Positions 31,013 through 43,393 of a DNA stretch of 64,000 nucleotides are shown here, in pieces. Source of the DNA: Setaria digitata (lineage: Eukaryota; Nematoda; Chromadorea; Rhabditida; Setariidae); the NCBI GenBank assembly GCA_003640385.1, contig RCAB01000024.1, forward strand, positions 248,001-312,000. The letters are read 5' to 3'. The translations under genes and the position numbers were made by a program. The notes under the pieces were generated by a model, which searched no databases, had not been told where the DNA came from, and worked only from the letters and a program-made list of their open reading frames with translations. Position 1 is the first letter of the stretch, and every line of letters begins with the position of its first letter.

Positions 31013-32329
31013 TGTTTTGAAGTCCTTAATTCTTGAATTAGTTGCGAAAATTTTTTACTATGCATTGTGATTTTTTGTAACTAGAACGAGATTTGTGTGA
31101 AATATATTGTTAGTTTAGATTTATCAGCTTTATGTAATATTATATAAAAGGTGGCCGGAAGACTTATGAAAAGACTGATGTAAACTTACGGTGGAGCTAT
31201 TTAGAGCGAAATTTGTATACCACTGAAAGATAAATTTATAAAAAAAAAAAAACTAACAAATATCTACGTAAATCCATATTTAATAGTGTGGATGTCAAAC
31301 AGTGAAAATTATTGTGTGGTGCAGCCTTTAATTAATATTTAAATTAGGATATATATAAAGACTATTGATCAGTTTATGCTAATCCTTCCATGTATCGTAG
31401 AGTAATCATTTGGCTTCAACAAATTTACTAACGAATTTCTGCAGTTGTAATTTCATATTTGATTTATTTTATGTGTATTAACCTTATTGTAATTATAAAA
31501 AAAAAAAAAAAAAAAAAAACTGAATGTAGATTTTATCAACGATGTTTATATCAAGTTTTTGATGTTACGATAGCGAAAGAGATGGATTCAAGAAGAGTTA
31601 TTGCTATCCAGTTTAAGTTATTCTTTTGAATTTCCCGTTGATTGGAGTCATATTAATTGGTTTGCGGATTTTTTTTTGGATTGGAGGTTACAAAGCAGAT
31701 ATTATTGACTTCCTTTTGGGATTCCACTCTTGAATACTTCAACTTCTGAGTCGTCTCCATCTCCACTCAGGTATCACTACTACCATAACTTTTGATTTTT
31801 CATTTCAGAAATGTATGTAGCGGATAATCACCATCACTCATGTTCATATTTGCAGAGTAGAGAATAAACTATTTTAGGCGGACAATCGAAAGGCTAGAAG
31901 ACACTTCATCTAAATGAGGGATTATTTCTTCCAGTACTACTATTTGGACATACCTGAACTTTTATTTCTTGCTTACAGTTCCATTGTCATTTCCTACTAA
32001 TTACCTTATGTCATTTTAAATTTGTCCTCAATTTGTTTTTCACGCTCTGAAAGTTTTTTGTTCTGCAATTTCGTAAGTAGAGATTGGTTTATATTTCCGG
32101 AGATCATGTAATTTGGTCGGGTTAGACGCTGTATTAGCTCAAGTAGGGATTGAGTCCGGTGTGGTTTCTCAATTTTTTTTTTTTTTTTTTTTGCGCAGAA
32201 TAATTCAATGTTTGTTTGGAAAATTATTTGTTTTAATAGTATTGCAAGGATGACAAGAGATTTCTTCAGCGCTGTGTTCGGATGTGAAATCCGTGCTTAA
32301 AGGAATTTCCGTTTTCAGGAAAAAATAAC
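31013..32329. other. Intergenic, no gene seen
   Basis: idha-1 3' flank with poly-A and poly-T runs (about 31497-31519 and 32168-32192). No supported frame. Confidence 0.45.
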
Positions 32330-32500
32330 ATGTCCGCCATCATTTTTAAGAATCAGTTGTTGCAGGAACTGAAAGAGTTTTGTTATTCGGAAATCTGTTT
32401 ACGGAACAGTCTTAGTGCTTCTCAAGTGTGTTCAGTATTGGAATATTTCGATGACTACATTCTAATGTTTAATTTAGTTGCAGCACTTCCGCACTCTTAG
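32330..32500 (+). CDS. Orphan 56-codon ORF with trans-splice-like acceptor
   Basis: CGTTTTCAG at 32310-32318 is followed 11 bases later by ATG 32330 and a frame MSAIIFKNQLLQELKEFCYS... to TAG 32500, with a non-repetitive mix of residues. An internal donor (CAA|GTGTGT after SLSASQ) and acceptor (TTTAG before TTGCAG) would remove about 59 bases and give another ending (LQHFRTLSTFGTSVCYQPH). No known family. It could be a small gene or the 5' exon of a longer one. Confidence 0.3.
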   Translation: MSAIIFKNQLLQELKEFCYSEICLRNSLSASQVCSVLEYFDDYILMFNLVAALPHS

Positions 32501-32643
32501 TACTTTTGGCACTAGTGTCTGTTACCAACCACACTAATCATCCGAAACATTTCGTGAGGAAAGTAAGCAGGACAAGTGTAATCAATATCAGAGTGAAGGA
32601 ATTCCGCTGGGAAGTAGCGTAAAAGGGAGCAGAAGTCATTAGA

Positions 32644-32734
32644 CGCCGCAGCTATCGATAATCTCGAAGTGGTTAGAATGCCGATATGACAGGGCGAGCT
32701 GCCTTAAAATCTTGAGTTCGGCACTTCTGCGGCG
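32644..32734 (+). repeat. tRNA-like stem element
   Basis: CGCCGCAG at 32644-32651 pairs perfectly with CTGCGGCG at 32727-32734, 91 bases end to end, the length of a long-arm tRNA. Inside are an A-box-like AGTGGTTAGAATGCC and a T-loop-like GAGTTCGGCAC. The D and anticodon stems do not close, so this is probably a tRNA-derived relic, not a working tRNA. Confidence 0.35.
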
Positions 32735-32770
32735 CGTTGGCGGTGCTGTATAAGATCGGTAGGATGATTC

Positions 32771-33175
32771 ATGAACCATCAACACAATAGTTCTGTCCAT
32801 TCGATCAGTGAATTTAATGGTCTTACTGTCTCTGTAGTCCGCTCTAAAAGAAACTTAGTAAGCCATACGCACACCCAAATATGGATAGAGCGAGGAAGAG
32901 CTAAGCTTATTGATCAGTACTTTGGCTATAACAAGCTTTCATCGTCCTTTTCTAGATGCTTAGGCTCATTTTGCTATGATTTGCCCATACCAGACATGTG
33001 CCTATTTTCCTCGCATCACTTCCCTCTCCTTCCTCAGACGGAAACACAGTTTCGTCTTAAGTTTATCTTTGTGTATGAGAAAAGCCTTGATGTTTCAGAA
33101 GAGATGAGTAGCATGGGACCTCCCGAAGTGATTGACTTTCTTTCCTCCGCTCTTTTCCCACGTGCTCATCAGTGA
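32771..33175 (+). CDS. Orphan 134-residue ORF
   Basis: The longest uninterrupted frame between idha-1 and unc-57, from ATG 32771 (MNHQHNSSVHSISEFNGLTV...) to TGA 33175. It has no signal, helix or known motif; it contains His- and Ser-rich patches and an acidic end (EEMSSMGPPEVIDFLSS). It begins 36 bases after the tRNA-like element and its base composition is less AT-rich than the flanks. It may be part of an old insertion or untranslated sequence of a neighbouring transcript. Confidence 0.25.
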   Translation: MNHQHNSSVHSISEFNGLTVSVVRSKRNLVSHTHTQIWIERGRAKLIDQYFGYNKLSSSFSRCLGSFCYDLPIPDMCLFSSHHFPLLPQTETQFRLKFIFVYEKSLDVSEEMSSMGPPEVIDFLSSALFPRAHQ

Positions 33176-34477
33176 GCAAAGTAGAAGTTTGAAATCTAAG
33201 TCATTTCTTACGTCTGTGCTTTAAAATTTTCACAGTCTCTTCTCGGCACTTTTGCCTGTAAGCCCAATGAATTTTGGACAATTAATGTCGTTGTTTCTAT
33301 CATTCTTTCACCACTTTATGTTGTGTCCATCACTTGCATAATAAATATATCGTTTCTTATTCGTACAGCAGTTTATGAGTTTACCAGTTTAGACTACCTG
33401 ATTCAAGAGGATGTTCCATTTCCTGTTTATGAAAGTAACGATGCTTATCCGATTGGTTTTCCAGTCACCGTTGTGACATTGAATTCACTCGTCTCCGATA
33501 GCATCTGAGATGGAAGTAGCTGTTATCCTTTGAGAGCTTTTGATACTCGAACAGCACACGTTCCTGCACTTTTGCTTTCCTTCGTATCTGCCCAGTAGTA
33601 GCCATGAGTGATAAGCCTTTGCTAAAGAAAGGAAGGTAAGCGTTTAGCAGTCGTTCGCTATAACAATAAACCGACTGAAAGTACAGCGATTTATTCGCAG
33701 ATCATCCTTCAGTGCAAATAGAAACCTTCTCTTTGATATCTGAGCTAAAATTTCACCGAGAGTGGTCCTTACAACTTATAGTATTAGAAGTCTAATTATT
33801 CAGTTCGACCCATTTATTGATAAGGTTTAACTGAAATTAGTGCAGAAGTCGAAATTTCCATTTTCCACTAAACCGTAATGGATGGGAAGGAGTCCATAGC
33901 TTGGCATCTCATTATTTCCTAAAGTCAAAAATTTGTGTGTCCGTTACATGTTAAATGTTTCTCCTGCAAAAATTTCCGACTATAGAAACTCTAATCGAAT
34001 AAGCATTTGTCGGTTTTTCTGACAAAAAAAAAAAAAAAAAAATGGAAAAATTAATGCTTGTGAAGTTTGGTGGCTAACACGGCTGAAGAACGGCATGCTT
34101 AGAAGATTTGAAGCTGTTTCGTCGGAAGTTTTCATTAGAAATTATAGAATCGGTGAGAAACTGTTATTTGCATTCAGGAATATCGGACTGAACTCTCATG
34201 CTCGCACTATTACTATCACCCAGCTCTATCTCATTTGTTTCTCTTTCGTCTCGATTTTTTAAATGATTTTCCGCAGGAGACGCTTTTTTTGATTCGCGTT
34301 ATCGCGATCAAAATGTGTCAAATGCCAAACTCGGCATATTGTTTAAGTGGAAGAAATTCCGTTTTAGACGAATAATTTAATTTAATTAACAAGGGATACT
34401 CAATTCACTTTTCCGCATCTTCGATATTTTAGTTATCTTGTAGGTTGCCATTCCTTTAGCAGTTATCGATAATCAGG
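33176..34477. other. Upstream region of unc-57
   Basis: No full gene. At 33604 an ATG opens MSDKPLLKKGR into a good donor (AG|GTAAGC near 33635), resembling a first exon, but its phase (2) does not fit the next unc-57 exon (phase 0). A frame at 33323-33508 lacks motifs. Promoter sequence for unc-57 must lie here. Confidence 0.35.
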
Positions 34478-37400
34478 ATGTCGTTTTCTGGTTTGAAGAA
34501 ACAGTTAAATAAGGCTAATCAGGTATGTATTTTGGTAATATCTGAATAAGTGTTAATAGTTTAAATTATTGTTTCTTGAGGAACTTTAGCTTCCCATCGT
34601 TATGGTTTCTAGTCTGTGATTTATTTTCTTTTTTTTTTTGCGAGTCCGCGCATTTTAGTAATTCAAGACGTAGCAGGAAATCAGTTGCATTTCAGATGGC
34701 CGCCATTTTTTTTCCGGATTACTTTCTTCATTACGTTTGAGATTATAAACCTATATTTGAAATTTTTGAAAACTACACTTGCCAAATTCAGCGACATATT
34801 ACACCTTTGTACTATGCACTAGTAATAATAAAGTTATATTAAATATTTATATACTTGTTTTTATAGTATCTAAGCGAAACGATGGGTGCAGCTGAAGCGA
34901 CAAAGCTCGATGACCAATACAATGAAATGGAACGGGTATGCAATAATCTATGGTGCACTTAATTACTTTGTCACATCTGCTTGTATTCTCGATTTTTACC
35001 TCCTAGTCATTTCCGTTGTCAAATATAAATATACGCCAATATTTTTTTTTTAGAAAGTGGATCTAACTTATGAACTAATTAGCGCATTAATTGCTGGGAC
35101 TCATGAACTGCTGCAGCCCAATCCAGGTAATTCAGATAATTGATAACTCAGAAATCTGTTACCGAGTTTTAATTTCTTTTCCTCGTAAGATTAAGATTTC
35201 ATTTAAAAAATTTATTAGCAACTCGAGCAAAAATGGCTACAATGGGAGCGTTGTCGAAAGTGCGGGGAACATCGAAAGCTCAGCCATATCCGCAGACCGA
35301 AGGGCTCCTGGCAGATACCATGCAAAAATATGGAACAGCCTTGGGTACCGATTCTGATCTTGGGAAAGGTTTGAATTGAGCTCATTTTCATTTTAAGGCA
35401 GCAGCTGGTTATTGCTGCAAAACTGATAACACAGTAAATAAATACTTAGATAACTACTTTATATATTTCAGCCCTGATTGACGCTTCGGAAGCTTACCGT
35501 CAACTAGCCGATATTAAATATCAAATGGAGGATAATGTAAAGCATAATTTTTTGGATCCATTAGCACATCTTCAGCAAACTGATCTGAAAGTAGTCAATG
35601 TATGTAATTTTTTTTCTGATATCTTCGAATTAAAAATTCAGTCTCTCTTTTATTAAATTATCATTCCAGTATCATCGAACTAAACTGAAGGGTCGGCGTC
35701 TGGATTACGATTGCAAAAAGCGAAAGCAAACACGAGGTAAATCATTCATTTACTCGCTTAATCACAGCCAACTTGAATTAATTTAATACAAACATTTTCA
35801 TAAGAAAGGAAATGCATATAAACATCAAAAATAAAAGTGGGAACGAATATGGGAATTTAATAAATCAGTTTTTTGCATATTTCAATTTGATTTGGCGTAT
35901 GATTTGAAGTGGTAAATGGAAATCTAAAACTGTGTAAAAAATTTTAGTGTTTATTTCATCATAAAATTTCATTCAGTTTTACATCTCTTTTCGATGTGAG
36001 TTTCTGGTGGACTTCCAAGAATTTCATATGTTTCACACCTTTAATCAAACCAAACCGAAAAGAAGTCTAAAAAAAAAAAAAAAAAAAAAACATAAAAAGA
36101 GAAGTCTGATGATGATTAGAGTGACAGAACTACTAGTTTTAAGTAATCGGAAGTCTTTTGTGGTGCTCAAACTTATATGTCTTCGCCATCAGTAAAAATA
36201 TTACACAGATTAAGCAAACTGTACGAAAATACATTCTAACTTTCTATGTTATGAGTTTAATATTAGAAATTTTCGGGCAATTAATGCGACTGACCATTTA
36301 AAGAATTTTATTTTTAGATGAGGAACTAATTCAAGCAGAGGACAAATTAGAGGAATCAAAGCAGTTAGCAGAGCAGGCAATGTACAGTCTTTTAAGCAAT
36401 GACGTATGTGACATCTTTCTCGATTAAACTGACTTTGAATAAATTCATCCTGAAATTTATGGTGTGAAAGGAGAAAATTATAGTTTATCATAGTTGTCTC
36501 TACTGTTCAGAGTCACTTGACGAAACTAGATATAAAACCAAATTTAGGTTGAGCAAGTAACCCAGCTTTGCGCCTTGGTTGATGCACAGTTGGATTTTCA
36601 TCGACAAACAACTCAGGTTTTGGAACGCTTAAGGACACAGCTGAATGAACGGTATTTCTTGACAGAATATTGACACACATCTTACTGTCACTGAATAATT
36701 TATTTCAATTAGTAAATTTTAGCTGAGTAACTGCAGTAAAATTTCAGTGTGGTAGAAGCAAGCACTCGATTACGTGTGGAGCATATAGTCAAGCCTGTTT
36801 TAACCGATAGAGTGCCTAGCGTTCGGTAAGTAATCTTGAATTAAAAAATATGGATGATTTTAGAAACTGATAGCATAAATGAAACTTCATCACATCTGCT
36901 TTTCCACTTCATGTTTAATGAATTTATCAAGTCCCTTACAAATTTAGCAACTAAGAAGAAAAATATCATTTTATCACAGATGATAAATAAATTGTCAATA
37001 TCAAAATGTTCACTGGATTGAAAACATTTTTAAGAGTTAAAAACAAAAGTCCAAGATTACACCATACTGGGTACTGTAATAGAATATGTTAAAAAGATGA
37101 TGACATCAAAATACATTGAATGATGTAACTAGTTTTAATTGCAGATCACCAATACATGCTGAGAATGCGATATCAGTCAACAATGCCAATTTCCAGCCAC
37201 CTTCACTAACATCCTCTATCAATCCACAAAATACAGGAACAGATAATGGGAATTGGGGTTCAAGTACAAAACCCCACAGTTCAACGACCGGTTTTGTTTG
37301 CCCGAATGCGCCACCTCCTTCTGCTCCACCTGCCCTCAAACCATCCTGTCGTGCCTTGTATGATTTCGAAGCGCAGAACGATGGTGAGCTGGATTTTAAG

Positions 37401-37517
37401 GAAGGTGACGTTATTGATTTGATCTCACAAATTGACGAGAATTGGTATGAGGGTTCACTGTTAGGTAGAACTGGATATTTCCCGATCTCTTACGTTCACG
37501 TACTTGTACCATTATAA
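34478..37517 (+). CDS. unc-57: Endophilin A
   Basis: Ten exons (34478-34522, 34867-34935, 35054-35126, 35219-35368, 35472-35599, 35670-35736, 36318-36403, 36548-36651, 36748-36825, 37145-37517) sum to 390 residues. The N-BAR domain covers about 1-250: amphipathic helix 0 [15 protein letters not shown], then [19 protein letters not shown] and LEGRRLDYD-type [14 protein letters not shown] Pro/Ser/Asn linker leads to an SH3 domain at about 332-390 ([36 protein letters not shown]). Known role: curves membranes and recruits synaptojanin and dynamin in synaptic-vesicle endocytosis. TTAGCAG upstream could take a spliced leader. A long intron (35737-36317) separates the BAR-coding exons. It converges on the VAC14 gene. 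Confidence 0.96.
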
Positions 37518-38842
37518 TCGTTTGGTGTACGCTTATCTCACTCCATTGTATTCAGTTTATTCTTGTAATGAAGTTTTCTTTCGAAACTTGTAGAGGTTTT
37601 CAGAGTTTTAAATGAATGATGTCGTCATCAGTTTTAAAATTCCGATCTTGTAAGTGCAACTTCAGGCTCAACAAATGCGCAGATTCGATCAAAAATCCTG
37701 ATTTAGACTTGCATCGTACCATCGCTAAATTGTAAATATTGATTTCTGCAGTGTTTTATGCTCTTCAGAAAAATTGTATTACCAACTTAACAAGCCAGCT
37801 TAGTGGTGGTTACCTCGAGCGTATTGATGCGCCACAGCTTTGCAATATTTGAATTCGATTTTTTTTTTTTTTTCATGTGTTGCGGTGCTTCCCATGGTTT
37901 CCACTTCAACGTATTTCGAGTACTGTTCATTTAATTTACTGTGGTGTGTCTGCTGGCGTCAAATGGCGAAGCTTATCACGTACATACATTTTTGCTGCAC
38001 AACTTTGTCGGGCCGCCTCCGATTTCATGTGCACGTGCCCATATATCGCCATTTTTATAATAGTGGAATAGGAAAAATCATCTCATTTTCAGTTTCAAAA
38101 AAAAAAAAAAAGGACTTTGAAGCTGTCTTCTTTACTGATTCCTTCAAATCTAGGTTTATATCCATGTTATGCTTTAGATAGCAGTCATTCGATGGTTTTT
38201 TTTTTGAATTTCTGACGGAACAAAAAAGTTGAAGAAATGTTACGCTTTTGTATGATTGATATTTTCTTATTTTTCGTCTAAGCTTCTCAGCTAGGGAATT
38301 GTTGCTGAACTTCTTTGGATGATCTTTCAAAGGAAGTAGATGCACAAGTCCGTTGTTCTAAATAATTCTTTTAAAAGAATAGTTGATATGTTTTTTCACC
38401 TTTCCTTTCCTTTTTTTTCCTATAACATGGTCGAGAATCAGCAAACACAAGAGTCGGTAAAATTGTAGTTTTACTTTTCTTTTTCCTGAAACAATATGAC
38501 TCCACAGTTGTGCTCTCATCACTGCAAAAATGCAGCTCTCAGACAAGTATATTTACATTCATTCGAAATCCCTTCTTTTCTAATGATTTTTCTCAAAATA
38601 AAAAATGAAAGATAAATAAGGGATCGAGCTAAAGTTAGGTAAATCTCAAAAAGGGGAAAAGTTTCCGAAAAATTCTGAAAAAGAAACGTCATCAAAAATT
38701 TGATGTTTCCTTCTCATAGCTTCTTGCTGTGATTCAAATATTCCTAAAGTAGTGCTGAAACCAAGGCAAAAATAAAATATGTATGCTCGATTCGTAAATA
38801 ATATGGATTAAAGTGAAAAGATCAAAAAAGAATTTTTTATCT
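37518..38842. other. 3' flank between convergent unc-57 and VAC14 genes
   Basis: AT-rich with T and A runs. Frames at 37840-38181 (+) and 38055-38345 (-) overlap each other and have no motif, and I read them as untranslated sequence. Confidence 0.45.
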
Positions 38843-41800
38843 TCACTGATCTGTTGAATTTAACATTTGTCGGTGTTTCCTTTTCAAAGCTTCTTGTTGT
38901 TGTTCAAGTATTCCCAAGAAATGCTGTAACAGCGGTTTAAAATCCACCTTTGGTTCGGGTGGAGATCGTTCCTTCTCTCTTAAAATAAAATCATTTAAAT
39001 AGGAAACTGCCAAAAACTATTCTGTGAAAGAACCGTTCATTAAAAATGGCTCTAATTGGATTACAGGCAATTTCCCCCAAATCAAAGAAAATTGCAAGTT
39101 GGGTAAGGGACTTTCAATGAAAAACAAAGTTGTCACTATCGAGAACTAATCAATCAATCAAGCTCTTCCATTTCTGATGGACTTATTTCAGTAATTACAC
39201 AAAGTGCTGGCTGTGGTTATGACGATGGTAGTATACTTACTCGTGGATAGTGACAAATGGAATACATTGCATACGTTTATGTAATGTATTGAATGCATCG
39301 GTTTGAGGCAATATCATTAAAAGAGCGGACAGGACGGCTGTGAGTGGTCGCTGATGTTTGGCATCCAGTAGATCCAGTCGTACATCTAAAGAATTTTTGA
39401 GTTCTGACTCTAACTTAGAACAAATTTAGATTTCAGCTTCAAATCAGTAGTAGTCCCACTAATTCAGCTCCTAGGAATCCTAGGAACTCTGTAACAGTAA
39501 ACTTTGGAATTATGAATCAAGGACACACATGAAAGTATGGGACTTTCGATAAGCTGTACAAGTCGGTCGATTTCAATTAGCACATCAACGGTAACATCCA
39601 CTTTCCATAGGTGTCGTGCCAATTCGCTCGCATGCTCGTAGTTTTGTGAGAGTATACATAAGCCAAGCAACGCAATTGGTTGGAAAGCCCACGTACGATA
39701 TAAAGATTCGAATAGATTTATACAAGTCTTTAAAAATAAGAGTTACTGCTTTTCTTCAACAATAAGAAATGCGATAAATGATGGAAGATGAAAAAAACGG
39801 ACAAGCAAGTGCAAGTCGAAATTTGGAAAACAACACTCTTACCTACTTCGCCAAGGAAAAAAAAGCTTACTTCCGATTCTAAAGTTCTTAATTGCTTTCT
39901 CAACTCAAAAAGTTCAGTAGATGTGAGTAGTATTCCATTCAGTAAAGCAACCATATGAGATATGAATTCTGCATTACTGTCCTTCAGTAAAAGAACCGAC
40001 AAACAAAGATAGATTGATCCGGAACCAAGTAGAATACACAATTGCCTAGAAAAACACTTCTGAATTTCGAAAACACAGAAAAATCCAAATTCAGAATTTG
40101 ATCTTAAAAAAAAGAAACCTACGTTACCTAACGATCAAGACACCTCTGTCATTACGCAAGGCAGGGTCATTTCGAAACATTGCTAGCAAGCTTGATGTGA
40201 ATTTCACTAGGTACGGTGATATTCCTGAAAGCTAAAATTTTTAAATAGTTTCTATAAATACAAAATTTTCAGCCCTTATCACTGTCACAATAGTTTCCTA
40301 GTTCGATCAGTCAAAGAAATGAAGAAACCATCAGTTACAAAATAAAGAAGCGCCTGTTTCAAAGTGTCCTCATCCAGATTAAGTTCCTGCAGTTCAACTC
40401 CACTGGTGTTTTTCCCTTCGCATATGTCAGAAAGTAATTGCAAATCCAACAGCAATACGTCATCGCATGTATCGGATAGTAGTGAAAGTAATACTGGGAA
40501 TATGCGATCCATGTATGAAAACAGCTGCAGATAAAATTCTTTTGTAATTAGAAACAAAAAGAAAAATTTCTTTGGAAAAAAAATTATAGAAATTAATTTC
40601 CTGTATTATTTCCTCTAATAATGAAAAAGAAAGAAAACAAGTGTTTAATCTGTTGCAACTCCCTTCCCTGAATGATTCAAAAGCCAGCTAATTTATGTTT
40701 TTTCTTAGCATTCATGCAGTGAAATAACTAATAATAGTAAACGGTAAAGAAATAAATGATAAATTAGCATTTTGATAATAAATTTGCCGATTATAGTGTC
40801 CAAACATCTGCTGGTACTACCAAAAGCATAAATGAACCCTGAACAATCCTGAAAGTTTAAATGGAACGAAATTTGTCATCTTTCTAGCCACGCACAGCCC
40901 ATTTTAACAAAAATAAAGTAGAACGCATTCTTCTATATAATCACAAGGCTAAAGACTATAGAAAAAGCTACTTTTGAAGGTGAAGTAATGTACATTTTGC
41001 TAATCCAATTTAAAACAGCCATCCTTGTATCACGAAATTCGTGCTTGATATGTTTCAAAAGTACTTTAATAACAGCATCATATTCAACATCTGCATCTTC
41101 CGACAGCATTTGCATTAAATGTGTATTGATCTCCTTAGCTAAAAAAGAAAAAAAAACTTTGAGAGATTTTAAAGATTGGGGAAATCGAAGAGGAAGACTT
41201 ATATTCGTTATGATTTTATAAATACAAATTTAGATTTTTCCACAGCATACTCAAGTATATCAATTACATCCATCCACTAATAGTAATTTTCTTTTTTTTT
41301 TTTTTCAACCTGACCCACATACATTTTCAACAATAACTTGAAATGAATAGCTAAACATAAACTCTTTAATCTTTTATAATATAAACTACAACTCACCAAA
41401 ATATTTGGTATGACAGTTGGATTAGGAACTACTATATCCAGATATTTTGAATGGGAAATTTATATTAATAAAATTAAAACCTTTAAGCTGCGAATCATTT
41501 AGACATGGAAGTACAGCTGTCAAATAAGACGAAAGATAATGTAGGAGGCCAATAGAATGTATTTCCAGGAAACGATTCAGCCAAATAAGTGCAGTCATGC
41601 GAGTGAGAGAACTTCCTTCAGCACAAGCATGTACTATCAAAACATTAATCATGTCACTGAGTTCAACCTGTAAGGAACCAAAGAAGCCAAATCTTTTTTT
41701 TTTTTGGCTAATCTCAATTTCAATTTTTAAAGAATTTAAGGCAAAGTTTACCTTATTACCATTTTCCTGTTCTTGCATTCGTTCGAGGAATTGGCCGAGA

Positions 41801-43393
41801 ACTGTTTCTGTGACATCTCGGACACCTGGCTGACTATCATCCAACATTTGGAACAAGCCATCCAAAACTTCGGGGAGATATGCCGAAATAGATATCTCTG
41901 GTGCTGTCAACAAAGCTGACAACTGTAAATTTCACATGTTCAACAAAAGGAAAAGATCTTAACTTTGAATTATGTAGGACTATGATAACGAAAGGTTGAA
42001 GAAAACTTCCCCAAGAAACAATAAATTTTCGGTTTGAGCTATTCTGAGAGTATATTCTATCGCGGACTAACGACATCAAAGTTGAAATTTCGAAAAAGTT
42101 CGTAGCAAGCACAATATCCTACAAATTCAAAACTAATTCATTTCATAAAATGAGAATACAGCTTTATCTTTTACACATAATACACATAAATGATGAAGCA
42201 TAATTATATAATTATCGGTCTTTGCCTTTACTCGCCGATAACATAAAGTCCTCTCATTAAAAAACAACACAGCATTATTTGAAAGAAATTCATAAGTACA
42301 AAGTTCTAAACCTTTAGTAGACGGTCCAACAGTTCTGCTCCACTGCGAACATTTAAATCTGTATCGGCAGACAACTGAAAAAAATAACTGATAAGGTAAA
42401 GAAATTACGATAATACTGAATTCAGTATGAATCAGAAATTGTGACAATCGTTATATGAATAATACACATAAACTCACCCGCCAAAGCGTATCAAATAGTT
42501 CATTGAAATGAGATAAAGCTGATGAACGACAAATTTTCACAATATTGTACAAAGACTGCAAATAAATCGTTACTTATATGTGGAACAAACCATCACCCTT
42601 CTTGTAAGTGCTTTTACACACACCCTTTACTAGTCAAATCCTATTTCATAGCAGGAAAGGCCTCTCTCTCATTAAAAGCTAGCATTGCTAATTTTTGACT
42701 TCATATTTCCTCTTTACCTCACACGCGTAATATCGTACTCGAGGATCGGGATCACTGAAGCAAGTCAGAACCGGCTCGATCAACTGTGAAGTGTAATCCG
42801 CGGTATTCTGAAATACTCGAAGAAAAAAAAACCCACACAGAAATGACAGCATCTTTTCTAGCGAAAAATCAAATCAATTCAGTAAAAGATCAGAGCAGAA
42901 AAGTATATTTAATTCAGAAGTTATGCCTCATTTGTTTCTCACCTTTCCTAAGGCAATTGCAGCAGCTGCCAGACCAATAAGACCACCCTTTCGTGCATGC
43001 GCGTTTTGTGCTGTTGTTAAGTCCTTGAGTACAAGAAGCAACCTTTCCAGATGTGAAAAATGATTTGCTTGTATTAAATCTCGTATCTGTCTGAATAAAC
43101 AATGCCAAAGTATTTATCCTTAGTGGCTAAAAATCGAAAAGCAGATTTAAATTTCTGAACAGAACTATAGAATTGGGGATTTTGCAAGTTCCAAGAACTC
43201 CAAAAACATAACTTCCGCTAATTATTGAATTCATCACCCGCTTGTAGTCAGATCAGTGAGTAGTACAAAATATGCAACAAAATAAATCAAACTTCTCGAT
43301 GTCAAGAGCAGCAGCTTTCCTTTTCTCGTATAATTTATCAGTAAGCGTTCTCACCAAAGCAGCAGTAAGTGGTGCATACTGTGCATCGGCCAT
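38843..43393 (-). CDS. VAC14: VAC14/ArPIKfyve scaffold
   Basis: Fifteen exons (43393-43293, 43090-42943, 42807-42718, 42555-42478, 42374-42312, 42118-41990, 41922-41752, 41667-41481, 41138-40972, 40524-40329, 40224-40128, 40045-39871, 39727-39529, 39385-39241, 38978-38843) sum to 693 residues; human VAC14 has 782. This HEAT-repeat scaffold holds PIKfyve kinase and FIG4 phosphatase together to control PI(3,5)P2 on endosomes and lysosomes. Matches run the whole length: [98 protein letters not shown] and [19 protein letters not shown]. Exon 6 ends at a weak donor (TTC|GTTATC) that adds about seven residues after SW. ATG 43393 follows a TTTCTAG acceptor; a leader exon at 44791-44735 could add residues upstream. 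Confidence 0.93.

Noticed and set aside
37840..38345. Overlapping ORFs on both strands after unc-57
   Set aside because: T- and A-run driven, no motif, in the 3' flank between convergent genes.
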